Below are positions 35,040 through 44,036 of a stretch of DNA of 64,000 nucleotides, in pieces. A program made the position numbers and the translations under genes. Location of the stretch: NCBI GenBank assembly GCA_963810305.1, contig CAWEMY010000011.1, forward strand, positions 62,001 to 126,000. Reading direction: 5' to 3'. The notes beneath the pieces were generated by a model, which saw only the letters and a list, made by a program, of their open reading frames with translations, made no database searches and had not been told where the DNA came from. The stretch's first letter is position 1. Each line of letters begins with the position of its first letter. This DNA comes from JACDCA01 sp963810305 (GTDB taxonomy: Bacteria; Acidobacteriota; Vicinamibacteria; Vicinamibacterales; 2-12-FULL-66-21).

Positions 35040-36647
35040 ATGGACACCGAAGTGTTGATCGTCGGCGCCGGCCCGGTCGGCTTGACTCTGGCCATTGCCC
35101 TCGGTCAGCGCGGGATACGCTGCACGCTGATCGAAAAAAAGGGGGCGCCGGAATTCCTGCCGAAGATGGAGCGGTGCAACGCCCGCACGATGGAGATCTT
35201 TCGGCGGATGGGTCTCGCCGACAAGGTTCGTGCGGCGGGGCTCGATCGCCACGTCCCGATGGACGTGTATATAACGCTGGCGCTCAATCAGCCTGAGCTC
35301 CTTCGGTTGAAATACCCTTCGGTCGCAGAGGCACGAACCGAGATCGCCGGCTGCGACGATGGCTCGATGCCGCTCGAGCCTTACCAGCTGATTTCCCAAT
35401 ACACGCTCGAGCCGCTGCTGAAGGCCGAATGCGAAGCCCTCCCGGCGATCAGCGTTCGATACGGCTGCGAGTTCGTTTCGCTGTCGCAGCATCCCGACAA
35501 CGTGACAGCGATCGTGCAAACGCATGGGGAAAGCCATCAGATCCGCGCGCAGTACGTTGTCGGGTGCGACGGCGGCGCCAGCGTGGTGCGCAAGCAGCTG
35601 GGGATTCAGCTGCGGGGCGAAGGCGACCTGCTGCGCCTGTATCAGGCGCTCTATTACAGTCCCACGCTCTACGACAGGATCCCGATCGACGGCGGGCCGG
35701 GACGGGGGCGCCACTACCACATCGCCGACGGCCAGTCGACGTTCCTGATCATGCAGGACTCGACGAAGCATTGGACGCTGCATGCCAACGTTGAAAGTCC
35801 GGAACAGATGGCCGCCCAGTTCGAACGGGCCATTGGCGTTCCGGTGCCATACGAGATGCTCTACGTCGGTGCCTGGAAGTTGAACTTGCTGCTCGCGGAT
35901 CGGTACTGGAGCGGGCGCGTGTTTCTCGCCGGCGACGCCGCGCATCTGGTGATTCCGACCGGCGGCCTCGGCATGAACACCGGTGTCGGCGATGCCGTCG
36001 ATCTGTCGTGGAAGCTGGCGGCGACGCTGCGCGGGTGGGGAGGACCGAACCTGCTCGCCTCGTACGAAGTCGAGCGGCGCCAGGTCGGAGACCGGAACAT
36101 CGGCGCGTCGCGCTATGCGTGGCTCGGCCGGCGCAAGTGGCGGTCGGCGTATCGTCCCGATATTTGCGACCGAACCGCCGCCGGGCAGGCGACTCGCGAT
36201 AACCTGACGCGGATTGCGGCAGTCGAACAACCCAAGAGCAATGAAATGATCGGCGCGGAACTGGGCTATCGCTACGTTGGTTCCCCAATCGTCTGGGATG
36301 AGCCCGGAGGGCCAGAGCATCTTTTCCGGGAGTACGTGCCGACCACGTGGCCGGGCGCCCGCGTGCCGCACGTGTGGGCGGCGGAACAGACGCCACTCCA
36401 GGACTTGATCGGCGACGGCTACACGCTGCTGCGTCTGGGCCGGACCACCGGCGATACGACCCCGCTCGAGACCGCCATGCGTTCGATCGGTGCGCCCTTC
36501 GAGACACTTACGGTGGAGGCACCCGCGGCGCGTGATGTCTTAGGATATGACCTCCTTCTGCTTCGCCCGGACCTTCACGTCGCCTGGCGGGGGAACGCGC
36601 TGCCGAAGGAACCCGCACTTCTGGCCTCTCTCGTGACCGGACACTGA
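35040..36647 (+). CDS. FAD-dependent monooxygenase (aromatic hydroxylase type)
   Basis: 535 residues from ATG 35040. The dinucleotide-binding motif VLIVGAGPVGLTLA is at residues 5-18, a DG-type motif VVGCDGGASVVRKQLG is near 180, and the GD motif VFLAGDAAHLVIPTGGLGMN is near 295. The length fits the PheA/TfdB/MhpA-like group that has a C-terminal thioredoxin-like extension. Such enzymes hydroxylate phenols or aromatic acids with NAD(P)H and O2. Its position beside an amidohydrolase 36 bp downstream and 5 kb from the protocatechuate genes fits a role in preparing an aromatic ring for cleavage. Substrate unknown. Confidence 0.92.
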   Translation: MDTEVLIVGAGPVGLTLAIALGQRGIRCTLIEKKGAPEFLPKMERCNARTMEIFRRMGLADKVRAAGLDRHVPMDVYITLALNQPELLRLKYPSVAEARTEIAGCDDGSMPLEPYQLISQYTLEPLLKAECEALPAISVRYGCEFVSLSQHPDNVTAIVQTHGESHQIRAQYVVGCDGGASVVRKQLGIQLRGEGDLLRLYQALYYSPTLYDRIPIDGGPGRGRHYHIADGQSTFLIMQDSTKHWTLHANVESPEQMAAQFERAIGVPVPYEMLYVGAWKLNLLLADRYWSGRVFLAGDAAHLVIPTGGLGMNTGVGDAVDLSWKLAATLRGWGGPNLLASYEVERRQVGDRNIGASRYAWLGRRKWRSAYRPDICDRTAAGQATRDNLTRIAAVEQPKSNEMIGAELGYRYVGSPIVWDEPGGPEHLFREYVPTTWPGARVPHVWAAEQTPLQDLIGDGYTLLRLGRTTGDTTPLETAMRSIGAPFETLTVEAPAARDVLGYDLLLLRPDLHVAWRGNALPKEPALLASLVTGH

Positions 36648-36683
36648 TCCGCTCGCCACCACCGAGTTCAAAGCGCCGCGCAC

Positions 36684-37703
36684 ATGAATCTGAAAATCGA
36701 CGTCTTCAACCACGTGTTCCCAAAGCCCTTTTTCGAACGCCTGCAGGAGGTGATCGTCAACAAGGGGGCGATCAAGCGCTGGCTCAACATCCCCTTTCTC
36801 CACGACACCGCCGTCCGGTTCCGGATGCTCGAGGAGTTCGGCGACGACTATCGCCAGGTGCTGTCGCTCTCGGCCCCGCCAATCGAGTCCATCAATCCCG
36901 ACCGGCAGATCACCATCGATCTGGCAGCCCTTGCCAACGATTCGATGGCTGATCTCGTCCGCCAGTACCCGCAGCGGTTCCCGGGCTTCATTGCCTCGCT
37001 CCCGCTCAACCATCCGGACGAGAGCGTTGGGGAACTGGAGCGCTCAGTGAAGGAGCTCGGCGCCCTGGGAGTGCAGGTGTTTTCCAACGTCAACGGTCTT
37101 CCGCTGGACGACGAGCGATTTTTCCCTCTTTTCGAGACCGCCGACCGCCTGCGATGCCCGATCTTTCTGCATCCCGCGCGCGGCGCGAAGTTCGCTGACT
37201 ATCCCGGCGAAGAGAAGTCAAAGTACGAGATCTGGTGGACGTTCGGCTGGCCCTATGAAACCAGCGCCGCGATGCAGCGGCTGGTTTTCTCACGATTGTT
37301 CGATCGGCTGCCGACCGTCAAGATCGTGGCGCATCATCTCGGCGCGATGGTCCCGTATTTCGAAGGCCGGGTCGGGTACGGGCTCGATCAGTTCGGCAGC
37401 CGCACCGCGGATGAGGACTATGAAGGTCTGCGCCGGTCGATGCCCCGGCGGCCGAAGGATTACTTCAAGATGTTCTGGGCCGACACGGCGGTGTTCGGAA
37501 GCCGGGCCGCCACCGAGTGCGGGCTGCAGTTCTATGGCGCCGATCAGGTCATGTTTGCCTCGGATGCGCCATTCGATCCTGAGGGAGGATCGATGTACAT
37601 CCGCGAAACCATCAAAGTGATCGACAGCCTCGATATTTCAGCCGCAGACCGCGACAAGATCTACCGCGGCAACGCCGAGCGGCTCTTCAACCGCACGTTC
37701 TGA
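36684..37703 (+). CDS. Amidohydrolase family 2 protein (ACMSD/resorcylate-decarboxylase type)
   Basis: 339 residues, starting 36 bp after the monooxygenase. The TIM-barrel motifs of amidohydrolase-2 decarboxylases are present: a His in IFLHPARGAKF near 165, VAHHLGAMVPYFEGR near 217, and the metal Asp in MFASDAPFDPEGG near 290. The usual N-terminal HxH is modified to DVFNHVFP (residues 6-13), with only the second His kept. This changes one metal ligand, as in some non-oxidative decarboxylases. It probably decarboxylates or hydrolyses a (hydroxy)aromatic acid, together with the monooxygenase. Confidence 0.88.
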   Translation: MNLKIDVFNHVFPKPFFERLQEVIVNKGAIKRWLNIPFLHDTAVRFRMLEEFGDDYRQVLSLSAPPIESINPDRQITIDLAALANDSMADLVRQYPQRFPGFIASLPLNHPDESVGELERSVKELGALGVQVFSNVNGLPLDDERFFPLFETADRLRCPIFLHPARGAKFADYPGEEKSKYEIWWTFGWPYETSAAMQRLVFSRLFDRLPTVKIVAHHLGAMVPYFEGRVGYGLDQFGSRTADEDYEGLRRSMPRRPKDYFKMFWADTAVFGSRAATECGLQFYGADQVMFASDAPFDPEGGSMYIRETIKVIDSLDISAADRDKIYRGNAERLFNRTF

Positions 37704-37732
37704 ACACACGCGCCGGGGGTCACCACAGAGAC

Positions 37733-37802
37733 CAGAGGCACAGAGACTCTTACGTAAAGACAGAGAATTTCAGAACACAGAAGTTGTTTCTCTGCGCCTC
37801 TG
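37733..37802 (+). repeat. Inverted repeat of the CAGAGGCACAGAGA type
   Basis: CAGAGGCACAGAGA (37733-37746) and TCTCTGCGCCTCTG (37789-37802) are inverted copies with one mismatch, separated by 42 bp between convergent genes. The sequence resembles a recurrent intergenic repeat in environmental genomes. It may act as a bidirectional terminator. Confidence 0.55.
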
Positions 37803-37810
37803 TGCCTGCT

Positions 37811-37840
37811 GCGCGCTACAGCGCCGCGCGCTACAGCGCC
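37811..37840 (+). repeat. Exact 15-bp tandem duplication at the amidase stop codon
   Basis: GCGCGCTACAGCGCC is present twice in a row (37811-37825, 37826-37840). The second copy contains the amidase stop (TAG on the minus strand). The first copy repeats the stop in the same frame, so the duplication leaves the protein unchanged. Confidence 0.75.
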
Positions 37841-39411
37841 GGACGGCGCTTGTGCCAATCGGTTGCCGACTCATACGCGTGCGCGAGCGAGAGCACCCGC
37901 GCATCCTGAAACGGCCTGGCGCAGATCTGCAACCCGATAGGCAGGTTCGCCGGCTCCTTTGAGAAACCGCAGGGTAATGAAATGGCCGGGAACCCGCACA
38001 CGTTCCACCACGAGCGAAACGTCTCCGGCGGGTCGACCGCGACGAGTCCTGGCGATGGCATCGTCGGACTGAGCAAGGCGTCCAGCGGTTCGAACACCTT
38101 GTGCATGTCGTCGATGAACAACGCCCGCGCGCGCTGGGCCTGCTGGTACTGAGCCGCGGTCACCAGCGAGCCTCCCTCGACACTGGTTCGCACCCGTGAC
38201 ACCCCGGGCCCCGAGCGCCCGATCTCCGAGAGGTACTTGTCGGCGGCGTCAGTGGTGAGAAACTGCCGATGATAGGTGGCGGCGTCGCAGATCCGGATGA
38301 TCCTCTGACACCCGGCCGCTACTTTCATTCGCGCTGGAAAGGTGACTTCCCGAATTTCGGCACCGAGCCCCTGGAGCACCTTGACGGCATCAGCGAACGC
38401 TTGCTTGACCTCGGGATGAAACTGGTCGATCTCGGCGGCGGCGATCACACCGAGGCGCATCCCGCGGACGTTGCGTACCAGCCGCCGGTAGTCAGGCATC
38501 TGAACGCGGACGCTCGAGCGGTCTCTGGCGTCGTATCCCGCGATGATGCCGAGGAGGATCGCCGTGTCTTCCACCGTCTTCGCCATCGGCCCCAGGTGGT
38601 CGAGGCTCCAGCTGATCGGCACGACCCCGTAGCGGCTCACGAGACCGAACGTCGGCTTGAGACCCACGACCCCGCAGGTGCTTGCGGGATTCCGGATCGA
38701 ACCTGACGTATCGCCTCCGGTCGCCCCGAGCAGCATCGACGCCGCGAGTGCCGCGCCGGCGCCGCCGCTCGACCCGCCCGCGTTGCGGGTGAGATCCCAG
38801 GGGTTGTTGCAGCCGGGTGTGTAACCGCCGAATGACCACTCGGGGAGGTTCAGCTTGCCGATCAGAATCCCGCCGGCACCGGTCAGGCGCTCGACGATGG
38901 CCGCGTCGAAGTCCGGGACGAAGTTCTCGAGCACCGGTGTCGCAGCTGTCGTCCGGATGCCCTTCGTGTAATACGTGTCCTTGACTCCGACCGGAATCCC
39001 GTGGAGAGGACCGCGATAGTTACCCCGCTGGATCTCACGCTCGGCGGTCCGTGCCGCCGCCAGCGCCTGTTCGCCGGCGACCGTAATGAAGGCGCCGACC
39101 TTTGGATTCAGCGCCTCGACGCGCGCCAGCACGGCCTGCGTCAGCTCCACTGGTGATAGTTGCCGCTTCGAGATCTGTCGCGCCGCATCCACGATCGTGA
39201 GAGCGGGAAGATCGATGCCCGCACCAGCTGCGGTTGCGCTCGCGGGCCGCTGCGGCCATTCCCCTTCGGTAGCGGCCCCGACCGGAGAGGTTGCGAGCCC
39301 GGTGAGAGCGGCCGTCGATAATTCGAGGAATCTGCGGCGGGTCGTTTCGGTAGAGGCCGGCTTCAGCCGGCCTGTCTTGTTGCCTGCGGAATGTGTGCGC
39401 ACCGGAGTCAC
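37831..39411 (-). CDS. Amidase signature family protein with Tat-type signal
   Basis: 526 residues from GTG 39411, whose GTGA overlaps the small upstream gene. The N-terminus has a twin-arginine motif followed by a hydrophobic stretch (TTRRRFLELSTAALTGLA, residues 23-40). The catalytic Ser-cisSer-Lys triad is visible: the Lys in GIPVGVKDTYYTKG, and the Ser residues in GGSSGGAGAALAAS and GGDTSGSIRNPAS. It hydrolyses an amide (AtzE/GatA-like); substrate unknown. The coupled GatC/AtzG-like small protein suggests a heteromeric amidase, but that protein has no signal of its own. Confidence 0.9.
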   Translation of the reverse strand: MTPVRTHSAGNKTGRLKPASTETTRRRFLELSTAALTGLATSPVGAATEGEWPQRPASATAAGAGIDLPALTIVDAARQISKRQLSPVELTQAVLARVEALNPKVGAFITVAGEQALAAARTAEREIQRGNYRGPLHGIPVGVKDTYYTKGIRTTAATPVLENFVPDFDAAIVERLTGAGGILIGKLNLPEWSFGGYTPGCNNPWDLTRNAGGSSGGAGAALAASMLLGATGGDTSGSIRNPASTCGVVGLKPTFGLVSRYGVVPISWSLDHLGPMAKTVEDTAILLGIIAGYDARDRSSVRVQMPDYRRLVRNVRGMRLGVIAAAEIDQFHPEVKQAFADAVKVLQGLGAEIREVTFPARMKVAAGCQRIIRICDAATYHRQFLTTDAADKYLSEIGRSGPGVSRVRTSVEGGSLVTAAQYQQAQRARALFIDDMHKVFEPLDALLSPTMPSPGLVAVDPPETFRSWWNVCGFPAISLPCGFSKEPANLPIGLQICARPFQDARVLSLAHAYESATDWHKRRPAL

Positions 39412-39617
39412 TTCCCACCGTCCGCAGCAGATGGGACCGCCAGCGAGGAGAAGCTGGCCGGCTCCGCTTCTCTCGGAAGCGGCAGCGCATTGAGCTCCGC
39501 CAGGGAGCGCATCAGGCTTTCGTACTCGCGGAGAAGCAGGTCCAGGCGTTCATCCGGCACTCGGAGGCCATTTGCTGTAGCAAGGATCCTCAGGGTCTCT
39601 CTCGTCATTTTCTGCAT
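39408..39617 (-). CDS. Small AtzG/GatC-like partner of the amidase
   Basis: 69 residues, mostly helical (LATANGLRVPDERLDLLLRE, then SLAELNALPLPREAEPASF). This length and pattern match GatC/AtzG-like proteins, which wrap around amidase-signature enzymes and stabilise them. It overlaps the amidase by 4 bp (GTGA), a strong sign of co-production. No signal peptide. The identification rests on context and the helix/LPLPREAEP pattern rather than on a diagnostic motif. Confidence 0.65.
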   Translation of the reverse strand: MQKMTRETLRILATANGLRVPDERLDLLLREYESLMRSLAELNALPLPREAEPASFSSLAVPSAADGGK

Positions 39618-39663
39618 CGCGCACTCCCGATCTCAAAGGTCCTGGATAGCAGTCTGGGGGAGG

Positions 39664-41034
39664 TCATGGCTGCGCCAGCCAGGTCAGGGCCGCTACCAGC
39701 CCCCCCGCCACCTGACGCGGCTTTTCGACGTGCCCGTAATGGGTGATCGGGACGTCGAACAGCAGCACGCGGACGGGGATGCCGGGATTTGCCTTGCGGA
39801 ACTGATCGGCGACCTGAAGCTCACGCGCCTTGGCCGGGTCCTGATTCCAGTGCCCGTCGTCGAGCTTCGCCACCGTCCAGATCATCTTCTTGTAACCAGT
39901 CACAGGCGCGCGCATGGTGGTGAAGAGGTCGCCGATGACCTCGTCCGGCTTGATACCGAAGGTGTTCCCCTTCAACACCTGCCGGAGCTGTGACGCGACG
40001 TGCTCACGCAGATTGTCGGCGCTGTTGTGCTCGATGTTCTGCAGCGTCTGCTTGAACTGTGGGCGTCTTGTGTTCTCGAGACCCATCCACTTGGTGGCAA
40101 TCTCGACGCGCGTCTTGCCGTCTTCCCACAGAGGATTCAGCGGACCAAGGTATCCCCGCGAGTAGCTTGCCGCCGGCCTTGGATTCAGATCCCAGATTGC
40201 CGGGTAGTCGTCGGCCGTGCGCTCGCCGCGGAACTCCCGCATCGCGCTGAGCGACGCGGGCCCACCGGTCCCCCAGCCCAGTGACAGCCCCCGGAGTCGA
40301 TCCTTCAGGGTCGAATCATTGAGGATGAACTGGATCTCACCGCCCGTCGAGTGTCCAACGATGACGATCGGACCATTGGTGGCGGTCTCGATGAGACGCT
40401 TGACCCCCTCGGTCACGACGCGAAAGGTGTAGACCGAGTGGCGAATCCTGGCTTCTTCTGGTGAGACGTCGCGATCCAGCAGGTAACCGGGAATGCGCTG
40501 CCCGAACTTGGCTTCGGTCCAGCCGCCATGCCGGTAGTTGCCGGGGATCGTAATCAGCACCACAGGCACGCGCTGCGCAAGGTACTGGCCGAGCCCTGGT
40601 CGGTTCAGCGGGTCGATGAAGAACTCATACCAGTTCGCCGATCCGCCGTTGATGATCGCGAGCGTCGGCATCCCCGGCAGCGGCTTGCTCGGCGTGAGGT
40701 GGAGGGCGGAAATGTCCCAGTCGAGTCCGTAGACCTTGTAGCGCACCACGTGCCACTTTGCGCGGTAGCCCAGTTTCTCCGCCGGCGCTGCTTCGAGTTT
40801 CCGCGGATCGAAGGCACCGCCCGGCGCTGTATCGGCGAGCGCCTTGACTGTCGCGCCCCCGTCCGGCAAATCCCACCCGAGTTGATCGAACAGCTCCGGC
40901 GGCACGGCGTGATACGCGCGATCCTGGCCGAGCGCCTGGAGCACCTGTCGTTCGGGCGTCCCTTGTGCGGCACGAACCACAACCACTGCAGCGGCAAGGA
41001 CCACCGCAGTCAGCGTGGGTGTCAGTCTTTTCAT
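39664..41034 (-). CDS. Exported alpha/beta hydrolase
   Basis: 456 residues with a signal peptide (LTAVVLAAAVVVVRA/A). The nucleophile elbow is VIVGHSTGGEIQF near residue 229; the His of the triad is probably in DVPITHYGHVEKP near the end, and an oxyanion/strand region is TLAIINGGSANWYEF near 125. The family resembles large secreted hydrolases of unknown substrate (esterase or amidase). Tat-amidase genes lie next to it on the same strand, 46 bp apart, so they may form one unit. Confidence 0.85.
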   Translation of the reverse strand: MKRLTPTLTAVVLAAAVVVVRAAQGTPERQVLQALGQDRAYHAVPPELFDQLGWDLPDGGATVKALADTAPGGAFDPRKLEAAPAEKLGYRAKWHVVRYKVYGLDWDISALHLTPSKPLPGMPTLAIINGGSANWYEFFIDPLNRPGLGQYLAQRVPVVLITIPGNYRHGGWTEAKFGQRIPGYLLDRDVSPEEARIRHSVYTFRVVTEGVKRLIETATNGPIVIVGHSTGGEIQFILNDSTLKDRLRGLSLGWGTGGPASLSAMREFRGERTADDYPAIWDLNPRPAASYSRGYLGPLNPLWEDGKTRVEIATKWMGLENTRRPQFKQTLQNIEHNSADNLREHVASQLRQVLKGNTFGIKPDEVIGDLFTTMRAPVTGYKKMIWTVAKLDDGHWNQDPAKARELQVADQFRKANPGIPVRVLLFDVPITHYGHVEKPRQVAGGLVAALTWLAQP

Positions 41035-41149
41035 CTGAACCTCGTTCTCGATTGGTCAGACCTTACATCGGTTTGGGCGCTCATTGTCGTCGAAAATCGC
41101 CTAGAATCACACGCCACGCCGCAGCGGCTACCATCGGGAGTAACACTTC

Positions 41150-41539
41150 ATGTCACGAACAGTGATCCAGCCCGACTCGCTGAAAGACCCGCGTCCCCGG
41201 TACTCCCAGGGCATCGTGACTGATGGCGGCCGGTTGCTGTTCATCGCTGGTCAGACCGCCGCCGACCGCGACGGCAACGTCGTCGGAAAAAACGACCCCG
41301 AAAAGCAGGCGGAGCAGGTGTTCGCGAATCTGGGCGCCGTTCTGGCAGCGGCGGGGGGGACGTTCGACAATCTGGTGAGTACCACCACGTACCTCACCGA
41401 CATCAAGTACCGCGAGGCTTACAACAAGGTGCGTCTCGAGTACTACGCCAACAGCCAGCCGACCAGCACCCTCGTCGTCGTCAAGGCGCTCGGGGGAGAA
41501 GATTTCCTGATCGAAATCGACGCGATCGCCGTTATTTGA
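41150..41539 (+). CDS. RidA family protein (lacking the canonical Arg)
   Basis: 129 residues with the RidA fold: YSQGIVTDGGRLLFIAGQTA, DLVSTTTYLTD-type beta-strands and the C-terminal FLIEIDAIAVI. In enamine/imine deaminase RidA a conserved Arg sits before the last strands (PARSCVEVA in E. coli as I recall it); here the matching site is PTSTLVVVK, so the Arg is Ser or Thr. It is thus more likely a Rid4-7-like subfamily member or a trimeric binding protein than a classical deaminase. Its end overlaps the end of convergent pcaL by 8 bp. Confidence 0.88.
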   Translation: MSRTVIQPDSLKDPRPRYSQGIVTDGGRLLFIAGQTAADRDGNVVGKNDPEKQAEQVFANLGAVLAAAGGTFDNLVSTTTYLTDIKYREAYNKVRLEYYANSQPTSTLVVVKALGGEDFLIEIDAIAVI

Positions 41540-42680
41540 GACGGTCGCGCTCTTCGGACGCGGCATGCAGGCCGGTGTTGCCTGCAGGCACGCCGGCGTA
41601 GATCGACGTCTGCAAGAGCACCTCTTCGATGTCGCACCATTCGAGCTCGTGTTCGAGACCGGTGCGCACGTGCAGCCGGAACTCTTCCCATCGTCCCATC
41701 GCCGCGGTCGTCGCGAGGACGAGCAGTCGCCGCGTCCGCACGTCCAGCCCGGGGCGCGTCCACACGGTGCCCCACGCGTAGCGCGTGATGAAGTCCTGGA
41801 ACTCGGGAGTCGATGCCGTCGACTCGAGCGCTTTGTCCACGTGCGCGTCGCCGAGTACCGCGCGACGGACGCGCAAGCCGGACTCGCGGCCGTCGGTTCT
41901 ATCCGTCGGCAGAAATGCGTGCAACGCAGCACTGAATGTCCGCGGCAGTTCCAGATTCGACAAGTGCGCCGTCGCCAGATGGACGACTCGTGGACGGCGG
42001 ATGCGTGAGGCGAGGATTTCGCTGTGGCCATTCCACGGCAGAGAGACATCCAGGTCACCGGCGATCACCAGGGTGTGCGGTTTGATATGCCCAAGTTCCG
42101 CGGTGAAGTCGGTATCACGAACGGCGGCGCAGCACCCCGCATAGCCTGTCGGATCGGTTGCCAGCAACACGCGCTTCGCACCAGCGACAGCGGGGGCGCT
42201 CGACTGCAGGAGCCGGGGAGAAAAGAAGCGCCCCATCACCGTGTCGGCGACGGCCGCCATACCGGACTGGAGAACCGTCTGCCGGCGGGTCTCCATCGCA
42301 TTCGCGTCGGGCCGGGGAGACGTATTGGCCAGAACGAGCGCAGTGATGCGGTCGGCAGCGTTGAGCGCGAGCCACTGGCCGATCATGCCTCCCAGGGACA
42401 GACCGCAGAAGGCGAAGTGCTCGATGTGCAGACCATCGGCGATCGCCAGCGCGTCGCGGCCAAGCTGCTCGACCGTGTACTCGCCCGCGGTTGCGTCGGA
42501 CGCGCCGTGCCCGCGTATGTCGTACCGCAGCACCCGGAAGTGCTGACCGAGATCCGCCGCCTGCGGGTCCCACATCGAGTGGTCCTGCCCAAGTGAATGC
42601 GAGAGCATGACGACAGGGCGATCATCGCGCCCGTCGAGACGGTAGTAGTGGCGGGCGCCGTCGCTGGTGAAAAATGGCAT
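41532..42680 (-). CDS. pcaL: 3-oxoadipate enol-lactonase / 4-carboxymuconolactone decarboxylase fusion
   Basis: 382 residues with two domains. Residues 1-255 are an alpha/beta hydrolase (SHSLGQDHSMWDPQ, nucleophile elbow FCGLSLGGMIGQW near 95), matching PcaD. Residues about 265-375 match PcaC (RRAVLGDAHVDKAL, FITRYAWGTVWTRPGL, EHELEWCDIEEVLLQ). The fused protein converts 4-carboxymuconolactone to 3-oxoadipate. It is the last gene of the pca operon, 15 bp after pcaB. Confidence 0.95.
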   Translation of the reverse strand: MPFFTSDGARHYYRLDGRDDRPVVMLSHSLGQDHSMWDPQAADLGQHFRVLRYDIRGHGASDATAGEYTVEQLGRDALAIADGLHIEHFAFCGLSLGGMIGQWLALNAADRITALVLANTSPRPDANAMETRRQTVLQSGMAAVADTVMGRFFSPRLLQSSAPAVAGAKRVLLATDPTGYAGCCAAVRDTDFTAELGHIKPHTLVIAGDLDVSLPWNGHSEILASRIRRPRVVHLATAHLSNLELPRTFSAALHAFLPTDRTDGRESGLRVRRAVLGDAHVDKALESTASTPEFQDFITRYAWGTVWTRPGLDVRTRRLLVLATTAAMGRWEEFRLHVRTGLEHELEWCDIEEVLLQTSIYAGVPAGNTGLHAASEERDRLK

Positions 42681-42695
42681 TGGTGTTGGCTGCGG

Positions 42696-44036
42696 TCAGT
42701 CCTTTTCGCCGATGAGACGACGACGGAAGTACTCTGCCGATCCGAGGTACGCCTCGGGCGTGGCGAGAGCGGATAGCACGGCGGCGTCGACGACGGTGCG
42801 TGCCTCGGCGTTCGCGGCCAGCGACTCTGGAAACGTCGTGTGGCCCAGCGCCGCGTCTGCGAGTGCGTCGGAGATGAGGCGCGCAGCTCGCTGACGCCCA
42901 ACCATCGGCGCGAGCAGTGTCATCGCACGCTCCGAGAACACCGCGCCACGCGTTGCGTCGATGTTGGCCTTCATCCGTTCAGGGTCGACCGTCAATCCTT
43001 CTACCGCGTCCGCCAGCGCGAGGACCGCTGAGCCGGTCGCCGTCACCGCGGCGACGATGGTTGCGCTCTCCGCGTGCCAGCCGCCCAGCCCACGCTCGTG
43101 TTCCTGCACCATCCCGGAGAGGAACGCGGAGACCAGCCCCGGCAGTCGATTGGCGGCCGCGAGCACGGTCGCGCATCCGGCGGGGTTGCGTTTGTGCGGC
43201 ATCGACGAGGATCCACCGCCCGGTTCGGACGCCTCACCGACCTCATGCTGCATCAGCAGCGATACATCGCGCGCGATCTTCGCGAGCGTCCCCGCATAGA
43301 CGCCGCTGGCGGCGACGAGGGCCGCCAGTCGATCTCTGTGGCCGTGCCACGGGGCCTCGGGTAACGGCAGTTCCAGTTCGGCCGCGAGCGACCTTGCCAC
43401 ATCGGGACCGGACGCGCCGAGGGCGGCGAGCGTGCCTGAGGCGCCGCCGAACTGCACGACACAAGCCTCAGCGAAGGCAGCCTTCAATCGCGCATGGCCG
43501 CGCGCTGTCGCTGCGAACCACCCTGCCGCCTTGAGACCGAACGTGATTGGCGGCGCCGGTTGTAACAGCGTTCGACCCAGCATCACCGTCGACTTGTGCG
43601 TATCCGACAGCCGGCGGAGCGCGCGTGCGAGACGCTCGTGATCCGCGTCGATGACCCGCGCAGCCTCTCGAAGGCACAGCACGATCGCGGTGTCGCTCAC
43701 GTCCTGGCTCGTCGTTCCCCAGTGGACGAAGCTCGCCGCCGCGGCATCCGTCCCGGCCACACGCGCCGTGAGCATCTCGACGAATGGGATAGCGATGGTG
43801 CCGGACGCACGGGCAGCGCTGGAGATGACCGCGGCATCGAAGTGGCCAGCCTCTGCCGCCCGGCCGATGATCTCTGCCGCATTCAGCGGCACGATCCCTG
43901 CCTTGGCCTGCGCGCGGACGAGCGCCGCTTCGAACCGGCCCATCGCGGCCAGCAGCGCGTCGTCTGAAAAAACGGCGGCGAGCGCTTCGGTCGTTCCCAG
44001 ACTGTCGAATAACCTCACCGCCCGATGCTCAGCCAT
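42696..44036 (-). CDS. pcaB: 3-carboxy-cis,cis-muconate cycloisomerase
   Basis: 446 residues from ATG 44036; the frame extends further upstream into pcaG but without homology. The fumarase/aspartase-superfamily signature GGSSSMPHKRNPAG is near 275, and FVHWGTTSQDVSDTA is near 90. It forms 4-carboxymuconolactone from carboxymuconate, the step between protocatechuate dioxygenase and PcaL. It overlaps the end of pcaG by 8 bp. Confidence 0.95.
   Translation of the reverse strand: MAEHRAVRLFDSLGTTEALAAVFSDDALLAAMGRFEAALVRAQAKAGIVPLNAAEIIGRAAEAGHFDAAVISSAARASGTIAIPFVEMLTARVAGTDAAAASFVHWGTTSQDVSDTAIVLCLREAARVIDADHERLARALRRLSDTHKSTVMLGRTLLQPAPPITFGLKAAGWFAATARGHARLKAAFAEACVVQFGGASGTLAALGASGPDVARSLAAELELPLPEAPWHGHRDRLAALVAASGVYAGTLAKIARDVSLLMQHEVGEASEPGGGSSSMPHKRNPAGCATVLAAANRLPGLVSAFLSGMVQEHERGLGGWHAESATIVAAVTATGSAVLALADAVEGLTVDPERMKANIDATRGAVFSERAMTLLAPMVGRQRAARLISDALADAALGHTTFPESLAANAEARTVVDAAVLSALATPEAYLGSAEYFRRRLIGEKD

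Noticed and set aside
34527..36371. 614-residue minus-strand frame opposite the FAD monooxygenase
   Set aside because: No recognisable motif; the plus strand has GAGPVG, the GD motif and a full-length family match. It is a shadow of codon bias.
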